Below are positions 34,851-47,564 of a stretch of DNA of 64,000 nt, one piece after another (the first letter of the stretch is position 1; each line of letters starts with the position of its first letter). The stretch comes from Fremontodendron californicum (lineage: Eukaryota; Streptophyta; Magnoliopsida; Malvales; Malvaceae). The DNA lies in NCBI GenBank assembly GCA_030761205.1, contig JAULJL010000003.1, forward strand, positions 29,642,123 to 29,706,122. Direction: 5' to 3'. The notes beneath the pieces were generated by a model. The model made no database searches, had not been told where the DNA came from, and saw only the letters and a list, made by a program, of their open reading frames with translations. A program made the position numbers and the translations under genes.

Positions 34851-36864
34851 ATTTACACACTAGTTCATGCATGTTAAGTTAGGGTAGCATTTATTGCTAT
34901 GCAAACTCATGCTAGGCATTTGGGTTGTTTATGCCATGCATTTTCCATAACCATGCATTTCATGCATTCACTTTGCTATATTTTCATGCATTTCATGTCA
35001 TGCCACATGATATATGACTTAGGCCAATCAATGGCTCAAAGTCATGCTCACTTGAGCATACTTGTGGAAAATTAAAGGGTTATCAAATTGATTATTCTAC
35101 CTTTGTGATTTTTTTACTTCTTGTCCAAGGTTTTTAAATGTTTTAGCTACTGTTTGTAGGTCTTTATGAGAGTCTCCAACATTTTTACTTCGATTTTTAA
35201 ATGATTTTATCAAAAGCAAAAAAATGTGTTTTGGCAAAACAGTTTTTCATCCAGTACTCGTACTTTCTCTATTTTTTTGGGCAGTCATCTTTAATCAGAA
35301 AATTAAGCCAATTTTTTAACATCTAGTTTTACATATTTTGAGTCTCCAGTATTTGTTTTACATTTGTTTGAAATTTTAAAAATATGCTAAAAAATCATGT
35401 GTCAAAACCGGACGGTAGAGGCAGATTTGAATTCAAAAGAAAAACAATTGTTGAATTTGGCTAAGGCATTTAGAGGAGGTTGGTTAGAAGCTTTAGCTAC
35501 TGTCTTAAGATAGTTTATAAGTATTTTTAAACTTTAAAAATGATTTTTAAATCTCGGGTTAAGGGTGGTCAAGTTCGGGATTTTAAACTTAGGAAATTAG
35601 AGCCATTTTCAAAGGTTTTGGCTAAGGTTTTAATATTTATTCAAGTCTCTTAAATTGTTTTCAAACAAATCACAAAGTTATTTTCATGCATTGCATTCTC
35701 CATGTTCATACATTTTTATTTAATATGTGATTTCTGCTATGATATTATTATTATCTTGATTTATATTTTTTGGTATTATATTGTTTTGTCATATAGTTTT
35801 GAATGTTTCATGCTATCCTATGCTTTTATTTAGTCATTTATTTTGTCACATTATTTAGCATGTTCATGCATTTTGTTATTTTATTTTCATGCATATTTCA
35901 TGATAGCATTATTTAATGTTTCATATTCCATGTTACTTAGATAATATTCCATGTCATTTAGATTATCTTATTTAGGATATGCCATGTCATTTAAATTTTT
36001 CATATCATTTAAAATCTTATTCATTTCATTTAGAATATCAAGATACTTAGGATATCTCATTTCATTTAGGATATGCTATGCCTTTTAAATTATACCATAT
36101 CATTTAGGTCGCATTATATTATCTAGACTTTGCTATGTCATTTTATTTATGTCAAACATGTTCATATTCATATTTTTCTTTTAAATGTTTTGAAAAAGAT
36201 GATAATTTTCAATAAAATAAAGATATTTCCGAGTTAAAATAATTCATGAGTTCTCTACCGGGTTTGCTGGGGAGGATATCATCAATTATCATTAATAACA
36301 GAATATCTTCTTTAAAACGAGAATGATTCAGAAACTTTTCCAAATAAATAAAAATTTCTATATTTTGCCACGTTTGTCAGGAAATATAGGAAATTTTTGA
36401 ATTAATAAATTTTGGATTATTTTCAATTAAAAATGAATTATTTTTCTTAAAATTGGGAATTAATTTGAAATATTAAATTTAAAACTGACTTTTTATCGAG
36501 ACTTGAGATAACACACGATTAATAAGGTACCATTTTATACGGGCGTTGTGGGGGTGCTAATCCTTCCCCGCACGTAACCTAGTCCCGAACCCGCCTCTTT
36601 GATTTCTCTGGTTTAAAATGCAGACTTGAAATTGGTTTTAAAAATATTTTAATTAATTTTGAAATGTTTTACAAAATTGGTTTTAATAGGTGGCCGATCA
36701 CACCTAGCCAAAAAAAGATTGGTGGCGACTCCATGACTTTTTTCGAGGCCGTTTTCATACCCTCTACCTTTTATTTCAATCTAGAGGAATTAACTCGTCT
36801 TTTCCTCTGCATTCTGTTTCCCCCTCACTCGAATGGGTCCCCGCGACGGGATCATGTATCGACA

Positions 36865-38157
36865 CATGTCATAAACGTATTCTACAATGAGTGACTATAC
36901 ATGCTATGACTGTAAATGATGTCAAATGGTACATGCAAAGAATAAATGAATTAACACAAAGGTATATACAAAGAAATCAATGATTACACAAAAATGGTGG
37001 GACCTAAATCTTGATTATTCAAAAATCTCATTATGCAAGATTTGCCTCCAAATTTAATCTATGATTTTTTAAAAAACATGTTTTCTCTATGAAAAACCAA
37101 ACATATTATTTTTTTCAAAATAATTTCGGAATAATGGATCCTACTATGGTACAATATGCAAATGTTCATGTAACACTACCGGTTTATGTAATCACCAAAT
37201 GAGATTATTATCACTAACTATTTATTGCAAAGAATGAGATAAAAAATACAACCATGAATGTACATGCTCTTTTCACACATGCATGAAATGTGCAAAATGA
37301 AAAATGTTTTATTTTTTTTTTTTATATTTTCAATTTCAAAAAATTGATAAAAATTTGCCCCAAGAGTATCAACTTATTTAGGTATCATGATGCCTTCGGG
37401 ACGGATTATCAAACTTATTACGGGCGATGTACGTTCATCTATGCCTGGTTTACAAAACTTATTTGAGATATAAAATAGGTAATAAAAGGTTAGAAGTATC
37501 CCTCCATGTGTTCCTAAATTCGGTGCATCTAACGGAAATCCGGCATGGCTTCGCCTAGGTTTACTATATGAGGGTGAATCGGTTCTAAAGGCCCCGAATT
37601 GCTCCTCACTGTCGCCGGTGAAGGCTAGTAAGGCAACCCGATAAAAGAGGTTCAATTCATTAGAGTATATTTCCCTAGCCCATATGGATTGTTAATCACG
37701 AAGGCTTAGGTAATGTAGTACCGTGGAAGTGTTTCGCTAACCCATGCAGATTGTTAATCACGAGAGTGTAGCTACTTTACTTACACTTAAAGGGACGGAA
37801 CCTGGGTATAGGGCTCATGATATGCAAATGCAAGTGTAATGTGTGTGAGGAGGAAAAACAAACCTTTCACCACCTATTCTACAAACCTTATTCTAAATGC
37901 TCTAGCAATTTATTAAAAGAACAGTCAAGAATAGTGTAATGCATTAATCAACAAGCAATTATAATATACAATCATTAAAAAACTAGAAAACAATAATAAA
38001 ATGCATGTGAATGAATATGAACATATTTAAAACATTTTATATTTTCAAAATTCTCCTTATTTTAAAAAAATGTGGGAATTAAAATTAAATACCAATTAAA
38101 CCAACAAAACCGAGACTTTGATAACACACGACTAATTCTAAGCCTGACTCTCTAAAT
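36865..38157 (-). other. Leader of element 3 (reverse)
   Basis: Reverse complement of the kind of leader seen at 1194-2340: the words GGTCCCACC, TTGGAGGCAAATCTTGCATA and CCGTACGGGC-like segments recur in reverse order. It is bounded by the LTR end of element 4 at 36864 and the PBS at 38158. No gag is present on this side. Short frames such as 37374-37655 (minus) have no counterpart frame at 1714-1938. Confidence 0.75.
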
Positions 38158-38176
38158 TACCCCAATGGAGTCGCCA
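38158..38176 (-). promoter_or_regulatory. Primer binding site of element 3
   Basis: On the minus strand TGGCGACTCCATTGGGG starts three bases after the LTR end at 38180, the same spacing as in element 1. It differs from the PBS at 1175 at a few positions in the middle. Confidence 0.75.
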
Positions 38177-38179
38177 AGC

Positions 38180-41100
38180 TGTCGATACGTGATCTTGTCG
38201 TGGGGACCAGTTCGAGTGAGGGGGGGAACGGAATGCAGAGGAAAAGACGACTTAATTCCTTTTGATTGAAATAAAAGGTCGAGGGTATGAAAACGGCCTC
38301 GTAAAAAGAAATGGAGTCACCACCAATCTTTTTTAGCTAGGTGTGATCGGCCACCTATTAAAACCGGTTTTATAAAATATTTTAAAATTAATTAAAACAT
38401 TTTTAGAAACCAATTTCAAGTTTGCATTATAAACCAGAGAAAATCGAAGAATCGAGTTCGAGACTTGGTTACGTGCGGGGAAGGATTAGCACCCCCACAA
38501 CACCCGTATAAAACGGTACCTTATTAATCATGTGTTATCACAAGTCTCGATAAAAAGTCAATTTTTAATTTAGTATTTCAAGTTAATTCCCAATTTAAAG
38601 AAAAATAATTCAATTTTTTAATTGAAAGTGATCCGAAATTTATTAATTCATTTTTTTTATATTCCCCAACAAATGTAGCAAAATATAGAAATTTTTATTA
38701 ACTTGGAAAATTTTCCGAATCATTCTCATTTTAAAGAAAATATTCCTTATTAATGATAACTGATGATATCCTCCCCAGCAAACCCGGTAGAGAACTCATG
38801 AATTATTTTTAACTCGGGAATATCTTTATTTTATTGAAAATCATTATCTTTTTTCAGAATATTTTAAAACATATGAATATAAAAATGTGGCACATGACTA
38901 AAATGACATAGCAAAGTCTATATAATATAATGCAACCTAAATGATGTGATATAATTTAAAAGGCATAGCATATCCTAAATGAAATGAAATATCCTAAGTA
39001 TCATGATATTCTAAATGAAATGGAAAAGATTTAAATGATATGGCAAATTTAAATGACATGGCATATCCTAAATAAGATAATCTAAATGACATGGAATATT
39101 ATCTAAGTGACATGGAATATGAAACATTAAATAATGCTACCATGAAATATGCATGAAAATAAAATAACAAAATGCATGAACATGCTAAATAATGTGACAA
39201 AATAAATGACTAAATAAAAGCATAGGATAGCATGAAACATTCAAAACTATATGACAAACAATATAATACCAAAAAATATAAATCAAGATAATAATAATAT
39301 CATAGCAGAATTCACATATTAAATAAAATGTATGAACATGGAGAATGCAATGCATGAAAATGTATTTTTTTGCTTTAAATAAAGAAATTCGTATATCTAA
39401 AAAGATATCCGGCTACCTTAGGAAAATATGTCAAATTAAATTTTCTAAAACAAAAAAAAAAACTTTGTGATTGTTTGAAAACAATTTTTTAAGAAAAACT
39501 TGAATGAAGATTAAAACCCTAACCAAGCCCTTTAAAAATGGCTCTAATTTCCTAAGTTTAAGATCCCGGACTTGACCACCCTTAATCCGAGATTTATAAA
39601 ATCATTTTTTAAATTTTAAAAAGACTTAGAAACTATCCTAAGACAGTAGCTAAAGCTCCTAACCAACCCCCTCTAAATGCCTTAGCCAAATTCAACAATT
39701 GTTTTTCTTTTGAATTCAAATCTGCCTCTACTGTCCCGTTTTGATACATGATTTTTTAACCTATTTTTAAAAATTCAAAAAAATCTAAAACAAATACTGG
39801 GGACTCAAAACATGTACACACGAAAAAAAATGACTTAATTTTCTAATTAAAGATGACTTCCCAAAAAAATCGAGAAAGTACGAGTACTGGATGAAAAACT
39901 GTTTTGCCAAAACACATTTTTTTGCCTTTGATAAAATCATTTAACAATCAAAGTAAAAATGTTCGAGACTCTCCTAAAGACCCACAAACAGTAGCTAACA
40001 CTTTTAAAAAGTTAGACAAAAATTGGCTAACTAAAAAAATCACAAAGGTAGAATAATCAATTTGACAACTCTTTCATTTTCCACAAGTATGCTCAAGTGA
40101 GCATGACTTTGAGCCATTGATTGGCCTAAGTCATAAATAATGTGGCATGACATGAAATGCATGAAAATACAGCAAAGTGAATGCATGGAATGCATGGTTT
40201 AAAGCCTAAGTGATACGGAAAAATGCATGGCATAAATAACCTAAATGCCTATCATGAGTTTGCATGGTAATAAATGTTATCCTAACTTAACATGCATGAA
40301 CTAGTGTCTAAATGACATGGCAAATGACATGAGATAATGAAAATGACCTAGTGCCTAAATGACATGGGAAATTACATGGCATATGAAAATGGCCTAATGT
40401 CTAAATGTCATGGAAAAACAACATAGCATATGAAAATAGCCTAATGCTTAAATGACATGGAATAATAAAAATGGCATAAAGCTAAATGACATGTGAAATG
40501 ACATGGCATATGAAAATGGCCTAATGTCTACATGTCATGGGAAAATATTATGGCATATGAAAAATGACCTAAAGCTTAGAGAAAATACACATGGCCGAAT
40601 AGCCTAGGAACCAAAGTGTTGTGAGAAATGTCATGTAAAATGACCTAACTAAATGCTATGGAAGATGATATGAAAAATGGAAATGGCCTAAACTATATGA
40701 CAATAGCCCCAAGATGCAAAAATATGACATAAGTCAAAAGAACAAGATAGTTAGCAAGAATACAAATATACATAAAGATAAATAATAATAGAAATAAGCA
40801 AGTTAAAGTAAACAAATGAATAACAAAGAGATGAGCTCCATGGTTGGTACATTGGACAAAGCCCCCCTAACCATTATCTCTTGATTTTCATCAAGGTCAT
40901 GAAGCCTTTTCAATCTCAAAATCATAAAAATAACTAAGGTAAAAAAAAATATGGAGATGAGCTCCATGGTTGGTATATTGGACGAAGCCTACCCTAACCA
41001 TTATCACTTAATTTTCATCAAGATCATGAAGCCTAACCATTGTTTTTTTTTTAAATCAAGAACAACAAGAAATATGTAAAAAAAAATGGTAGGAAATCAC

Positions 41101-43339
41101 ATGGAAAACAAGAAATAAAGCATGAGGAAGAAGAAGAAAAAATGTAGTAGCAATGGTAGAATGTCTACCTTAACAAAAACTTGGTAGAATGTCTACCTTA
41201 ACAAAAGCTTTCTTTCATTTTTTTCAAAAACCTTTTCTTTTCTCCATTAACTACTGACCTCACCTCTCAAATGCTCAGCCACTTAAGGAAAAATAAAACA
41301 TTCCCCCCTCTCTCATGCTTGGCCAATGGCCCCTCAACCATTGGATATTTTTGCACTTTTTCTACTCCAATCTTGGCCCTTAGATTAAGATATTTTCATG
41401 ACAACATAAAAATGTCATCTTGCCAATTGATAGCAGCCCTTAAGATGTGTACTCAGCCCTTAGATGAAAAAGAAGACCAATCCCATGCATTCCCTTGCTT
41501 GGCCCTTTGAGTGCCTACCCTTGGATGAGTTGTGCTCTTCTATTCTTGGCCATTGGATGAGAATTCTTTCATGAAAACATAAAAATGTCATCTTGGCATT
41601 TAATCCCAGCCCTTTACATGTGTACTCAGCCCTTGTACATGTCCTAAGCCATTAGATGAAAAGGAAGAATCCCATGCACTTCCTTGCTTGGCCAAATGGA
41701 TGTCCATCATTGGATGAGTCGTGCTCTTCCATTCTTGGCCATTAGACGAGGATTCTTTCATGACAAATAAAAATGTCATCTTGTCATTTAATCTTGGCTA
41801 TTGAATGGTGTATTCAACTTTTCTACAAGGCACCTAAGCCATTGGATGAGGGGGGGACCATTTGCAAGGTACTAGTGGTAGCATGTGAGCTTGATAGTGA
41901 CTAAGTAATTAAATTGATCAAGCTTCCTTCTTCTTCTCTATGCTGGCTGATCAAAGGAGGTAAAATCCCAGCAATTCCTTCTTCTTTCTTATTTTTCTTA
42001 ATTACAATTTTGCCCTTTTCGATTTTTTCGGTAAAATAACATTTTTGACCCTCGATCTAAATAAATAGAAAACGAACTCCAAAATCAGATTTTATTTTTT
42101 CAATACTTCCGAAATAATAAAAAAATTAAATTCTGGAAGTTTTCAAAAAATTTCGAGTCCATTTGCTATTTATTTGGATTTTTTCTTCCAAAATTACCCT
42201 TTTGTGCACCCGAACTTTCACTGATTTTAAACAAGCTCCAAATCCAAATTTTTATTCACCAAGCTCTTCCAAATAATTTAAAAGAGTGATTTGGAAGTTT
42301 TCATAACTTTTGGGGCTCATTTTCTATTTTTTCGAGATTTATCTGCTTGAATTTTTGCATAGGGGACCCGGGATTTGGCCATTATGCAAACGAATTCCGA
42401 ATCATGATTTTTTCTCCAACCTCTTCCAAATAATTTAAGAATGAGATCTGCAAATTTTCAGAATTTTTGGAGCTCATTTACTATTTTTTTCGGGATTTAT
42501 CCTTTTGAATTTCTGCATAGGAGACCCGGGATTTGGCCATTTTGCAAACGAACTCCGAATCAATATTTTATTTCTCCAATCTCTTCAAAATGATTTAAGA
42601 ATGAGATATGCAAATTTTTAGAATTTTTGGAGTTCATTTGCTATTTTCCCAAATTTTCCAATTTTGCCCTTTTACCTTCGAAGCCCGGTTTTGCTCAAAA
42701 CAAGTTCGATTTTTAGATTTTCTTCAAACTAAGCCTTGGGCTTCCTTGTTTAATCACTCCTCATCAATTAGGGGCTTTAGTCTTACCGAATAGGGCCATT
42801 TCTGTAATTTTTCCAAATTTCATCGAAATCTATCAAAAACCCTAATTCTCGATTTTCTTCCGAATTGATTTTTCTTTCAGTTTTTCTTCCAAGTAGCCTC
42901 TCCATTACCCATAGTCAGTACTTATCTTTCATTTGGGACCTTCAATTTTGACCAATTTTATTGTTCAAGCATGTTCCCCAAATTTCTAGAACTAGGGTTT
43001 TCTTTCTACTGAGATTCCGTAACCCAACTTTCAACCTCCATATCTTTCAATGTAGACCTCGGATTATCAAAATTCTTTCACCCTCTTTCAATTGAAATTC
43101 AAATCTTGATTTTTAAAGTGGTTTGACTTTTTTAGTAGTTGACTTTTTTATGGTTGACTTTTTCGATATTGACTTTTTTGAGGTTGACTTTTTTTGAGTT
43201 GACTTTTTCTGTCTGCTTTCTTAGACCAAGTCATGGAGTACCACCTGCAGGATGAGAAATTTTTTTTTGCATTCTGAAACATCAATTTAGGAAGAAAACA
43301 TATCTGTTTTAGTGGTCCGGACAAAATTAGGTGTCTACA
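38180..43339 (-). repeat. 5' LTR of element 3 (5.2 kb, reverse)
   Basis: On the minus strand it begins TGTAGACACCTAATTTTGTC at 43339 and ends TATCGACA at 38180 (5160 bp). It is co-linear with the LTR at 31620-36864, of the same subfamily, and forms a large inverted repeat with it. It carries the same sub-repeats in reverse order (42060-42650, 41380-41830 and 40270-40570) and the GC-rich motif (38470-38510). Confidence 0.88.
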
Positions 43340-46300
43340 AGGGAATTTCTGGAATATTCCAGGTCTTGGCCAGCCAGCATATGGGAGAAGGGTGGGGATT
43401 TGATCAATTTCATCCAATGGTCACTTTTACTATCTTGCAAATGTCCTTATCCAATGGCCTAGGTGCTTTGTAAAAAAATGAGTACATCCTTCAATAACCA
43501 AGATTCAATTGCAAGATGTCATTTTTATTGTCATGAAAATATCTTTGATCCAATAGCTTGGATTGATGGAGAAAAGATGAGTACTTTTCATCCAAGGGCT
43601 AAAAAATCAAAGAACACACTCAATAATATACAAGGGAGGGCCGGCCACTATTAAGAGCAAGGGGGCTTCATTTTTAATATAGTTAGTCATCTTCTAAAAA
43701 GCATAGGCAGTAGCTAAATTGAATGGAAGAAGGAAGAAAATTTTTGAAGAGAAAGCTAGCTTGAGAAAGCTTTGAAGGTAACCATTGGCACATTTCTCTT
43801 GCATTTTTCTTTCCTTGCCATGTTTCTTCTTTTCTTTTCCATGTTGGTTGTGGTAGGATAGCTTTCTTTGATGGTTTAGTTTTCAAAAACAAACAAAAAT
43901 AAAGAGGTTAAAAGGCTTCATGATCTTGATAAAATCAAGTGATTATGGTTAGGGGAGGCTATGCCCATTGTACCAACAATGGAGCTTACCTCTATTTTCT
44001 TTTATTTCCTTGCTTTTACTTGCTGTTTTTTTATTTATTGTCATATGTATCTTTGTTATATTATGTTGTTAATACCAAGTTTATTCATGTCTTTGCATCT
44101 TGTGGCTATGTCATATAGCATTTTAGGTCATGTCATTTTTTTGCATTTTAAGCATGCTTTGCATCATACATAAGACCATGTTATATTCGGCCATATATTG
44201 CATTTTTACCTTGTCATGCTTAGCATTTTAGATCATGCCATGCTTTGCATTCTTAGCATGCTTTGCATCATGCATAAGACCTTGTTACATTCGGTCATGC
44301 TTAGCATTTTTTCCATGCATCATATCTTGCATCTTTAGCATGCTTTACATTGGGCATAAGACCATGTCTCATTCGGCCATGTCTTGCATTTTTTTCATGC
44401 CATTTAGGTTTTGGTCATTTTTATTATGCCATATCATTATGCCATGTCATTTTCCATTTAGATATTATGTAATCTTTCATATGACAGGTCATTTTCCATG
44501 TCATTTAGACATTAGGTTATGTGTCATGTCATTCTTCCATGTCATTTAGCCTTCTAGGTTTATTTTGCCATGTCACTTAGAACCTAAGTCATGCATATGC
44601 CATGCCACTTATTTCATGCATTTAGCTTGTTGTTTGTTTATGCATTTCATACATTCCCACTTGATTTTTTACTTAAGCCAATAAATGGCTCAAAGCCAAG
44701 CTATCTTGAGCATTCTTGTGGAAGATTAATAGTTTAGATTGGGTATTCTGACTTTGTGATTTTATTTCACTACTCATCCGTAGTCAAAATAATATGATTT
44801 TTTTATCACATGCAGTAGTCATTTAGGGGATGCCATGGTATTGTTTTCACGATTTTTGGAATTTTTTATCATGACTGAAAAAATGGCTTTTGGCAAAGCA
44901 GTTTTAACTCACTGTTCTGACTTTGGTAAAATTTCGGTCTAGGTTCCCTTGCTCCAAAAATTAAGTTGATTTTTTCCCATGTAGATATGCATGTTATAGA
45001 TTTATTACCCTAATTATTTCAAAATTTTTTGAAATTTTCTAAAAGAGTAAAACAATCGGCTTCAAAACAGGTTGTGGGAGTCAGATTTATTTTCAAGAAA
45101 TAATAATTTTCTGTTTTTATTAGTATATAAAAAGGGGGTTGATTTCGGACTTTAGCTACTGTCTTAAGATGATTTCCATACCATTTCAATAAAAAATTTT
45201 GATTTTATAAAAGTCAGATCAAGGGTGGTCAACCCAGATTTCAAAACTAGGAAAAACTATACCTTTTTTATAGGGAGGGGTTCGGTCATTTCTTTTTAAA
45301 CCTGAAATTTTTTACCCGAATCCAAATTAGAAAATCGAACTTAGGTCTCTTCCAAAGGTAGTCAAATACCTTTTTAGGTATATGGATATCCTTGCTTCAC
45401 GGGAGAAATACATTTCTATGCATTGCATTTTCCATATTCATGCCTACTCCATGACATTTAATTTTTGCTATCTTAGTCATGTAGATTCTATATGTGTGAA
45501 CATTCCATAGTAATGTCATTACTTTGATTTAAATTTCATGTTGTTATCATGTCATTACTTTGATTAAATTTCATTTTGTTATCTTGATTATGATGTAAAC
45601 ATGAATATTCCATGATGATATCATATTTGTGCCTTTTGCCTTGTCATTATTTCTTTTGCCATTCATTATTATCCCATGTCATCAAGAATTTGCCATGTCA
45701 TTCATGCATATGTCATGTCTTTAATTGATGCCATTTATTCTTTTGGCTATGTCATTTAAATTTTGTCATAGTAAATTGCTTGCCATGCCATGTTATTTAT
45801 GCATGTTATTTATTCATGTTTTAATTTATATATTCATGATTATTCAACTTTTTGAAAATTGATGTTTTTCAATAAAATAAGGTTAATCCTGAGTTAAAAT
45901 AATTCATGAGTTCTCTGTCGGGTTGCCAGAGATGATATCATCAATTATCATCAACAACGGAATATCTTTCTTTCAAAAAGAAGAGTGATTAGGAGATTTT
46001 CTAAGTAAATAAAAATTTATATGTTTTGTGAGGTCTGCCGTGGAATATAGGAAAATTTTGATTTAATGAATTCCGGATCATTTTCAACTAGAAATGGGAT
46101 TATTTTTCTTTAAAATGGGAATTATTTTAAAATATCAATTTCAAAACCGATTTTTATCGAGACTCAAGATAACACACGATTAATAAGGTACCATTTTATG
46201 CGGGCGTTGTAGGGGTGCTAATCATTCCCCGCATGTAACCGACTCCCGAACCCGCTTCTTTGATTTCTCTGGTTTAAAAGCACAGACTTCGAAATTGGTT

Positions 46301-46539
46301 TTAAAAAATGTTTTAATTAAATTTAAAATGTTTTACAAAACCGTTTTTAATAGGTGGCCGATCACACCTAACCAAAAAATATTGGTGGCGACTCCATTTT
46401 TTTTCAAGATTGTTTTCAAACCCTCATTTTATTTCAAGAGGAATTAAGTCATTTTTTCCTTTATTTCTCCCAATGTCACACTTAACGAGTAAAATGTCCC
46501 CCGATGGGACGTATCGTTATTTTTTAAGTGGTTGCGACA
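43340..46539 (+). repeat. 3' LTR of element 2, right part
   Basis: Continues the LTR interrupted at 27302: AGCCAGCATA, AATGGCCTAGGTGC, GGCTTCATGATCTTGAT, a TTAGGCCA-like repeat region (44100-44600), ATTCATGAGTTCTCTGTCGG, and the GC-rich motif (46199-46238). It terminates GGTTGCGACA at 46539, the same terminus as the LTR ending at 1171. The bases after it (GACAC) could be one half of a target duplication, but the other half is not in the window. Confidence 0.82.
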
Positions 46540-47564
46540 GACACAAATAGAGAAACGTATCAAAATCTACATAAAACCAATTATTAACGTGTAAAAATTT
46601 ATATAAATTTATAATACTTTAAACACATGATAAAATAACACAAACACGTTACGAACATATATTTTTTTCTCTAAATTGAATCATTATGAAAAATTATGTA
46701 AATATGGGATGAATTGAGATACGACACGTACACACAAATTATTTTTTAAATTGAATCACAATGACAAACTATGCAAAATATTTGGATAAATTGAAAACGA
46801 CACGAATACAACATGAAAAAAATAATTAAAATACGACACGAAGGATAACATGAACACAAAACAAATACACGAACGTCCCAAAATCTACATAAAACGAATT
46901 ATTAACATGTAAAAATTTATATAAATTTATGATATTTTGAACACACGAAAAAGTAACACAAACACTACACGAATGTGTCAAAATCTACATTAAACGAATT
47001 ATTAACTTGTAAAAAATATATAAATTTATAATACTTTGAACACACGAAAAATAACACGAACACGAATACTTTGAACACACGAAAAAATAACACAAATAAT
47101 GAAATGAAAAATAACATAAACAGGACACAAAATATTTGAAACCGAAATGATTTGAAGCCGAAAAAATATGAATTCGAAAATGTACAAACTCGAGAAGACC
47201 TAAACTCGATATGACTGAAACCCGAAATAATCCGAGAGTCAAAATATCTCATTAGTGTTAATCAAAAGACAAAATAAACAAAAAATATTCTAAAATGACC
47301 TAATTAATCCCTAAATCATATGGCAAAAATCCAAATACCATAATTACCCTTCAAACTATAGTTAATGACATGGCTTATGAAGCATATGGATGATGTTTCA
47401 AAATCATAAATTCTCTACTCTCATGCATTTGGGGATAGTTTTTATAGTTAGTTATTATAGATTTTTTTATTAAAACCTATTGCTAAGCTACCCAATAATA
47501 TCTCAATTACCCAAAAACCCAGCATTAGATTGAATATAGAGATAGTTTTTATAGTTTGTTATAG

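Larger units (their letters stand above)
27907..36864 (+). mobile_element. Element 4: 3' half of a forward Tat/Ogre-like element inside element 3
   Basis: Contains the end of the RNase H/integrase linker, integrase, 3' UTR, polypurine tract (31607-31619) and one full LTR (31620-36864). The right end is an exact LTR terminus (TATCGACA), followed by the leader of element 3 in opposite orientation, as expected for insertion into that leader. The left end (27907) is a ragged junction with the LTR of element 3. The simplest history is insertion, then one deletion that removed the 5' part of this element and the adjacent internal region of element 3. Confidence 0.7.
31620..36864 (+). repeat. Full-length LTR of element 4 (5.2 kb)
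   Basis: The only uninterrupted forward LTR in the window (5245 bp). Seen inside, in order: AAAAAGTCAA repeats, a ~158-bp array (32300-32780), CCAATGGCCAAGAAT repeats (33100-33560), a duplicated GATCTTGATGAAAAT/ACCAACCATGGAGCT segment (33910-34110), a TTAGGCCATTTTCATATGCC array (34365-34850), an AAGTCATGCTC block (35038), the GC-rich motif (36538-36577) and the terminus GGGATCATGTATCGACA. The length fits Ogre-type LTRs. I did not find a convincing TATA box or polyadenylation site to call. Confidence 0.88.
27303..43339 (-). mobile_element. Element 3: reverse-oriented Tat/Ogre-like element inserted in the LTR of element 2
   Basis: The left edge is the exact 3' terminus of a minus-strand LTR (plus strand TGTTGATACG at 27303) and the right edge the exact 5' terminus of a minus-strand LTR (GGTGTCTACA ending 43339). 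Five-base flanks are AAGGA (27298-27302) and AGGGA (43340-43344), a target duplication with one mismatch. Visible parts: a 604-bp piece of the 3' LTR (27303-27906), the leader (36865-38157), the PBS (38158-38176) and the full 5' LTR (38180-43339). Everything else was lost or replaced by element 4. The element 2 LTR continues on both sides, which supports a nested insertion. Confidence 0.78.
15088..46539 (+). mobile_element. Element 2: decayed pol-bearing Tat/Ogre-like retrotransposon, 5'-truncated
   Basis: Seen in order: tail of an ORF1-like coiled-coil protein, gag, protease, an intron-like spacer, RT, RNase H, archaeal-type RNase H, integrase, 3' UTR, polypurine tract (25805-25817) and a 3' LTR starting at 25818. 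The LTR is interrupted at 27302/43340 by element 3 and ends at 46539. Its 5' LTR, PBS and leader are missing; the internal region starts abruptly at about 15088 against the broken LTR of element 1. Stops and frameshifts throughout make it inactive and older than element 1. Confidence 0.85.

Noticed and set aside
37374..37655. 93-codon minus-strand frame as a gene of element 3
   Set aside because: It lies in the leader; the matching leader at 1194-2340 has no equivalent open frame.
46965..47252. Two overlapping Phe-rich minus-strand frames
   Set aside because: They follow from GACACGAA and AAAATAACAC repeats of a decayed DNA transposon.
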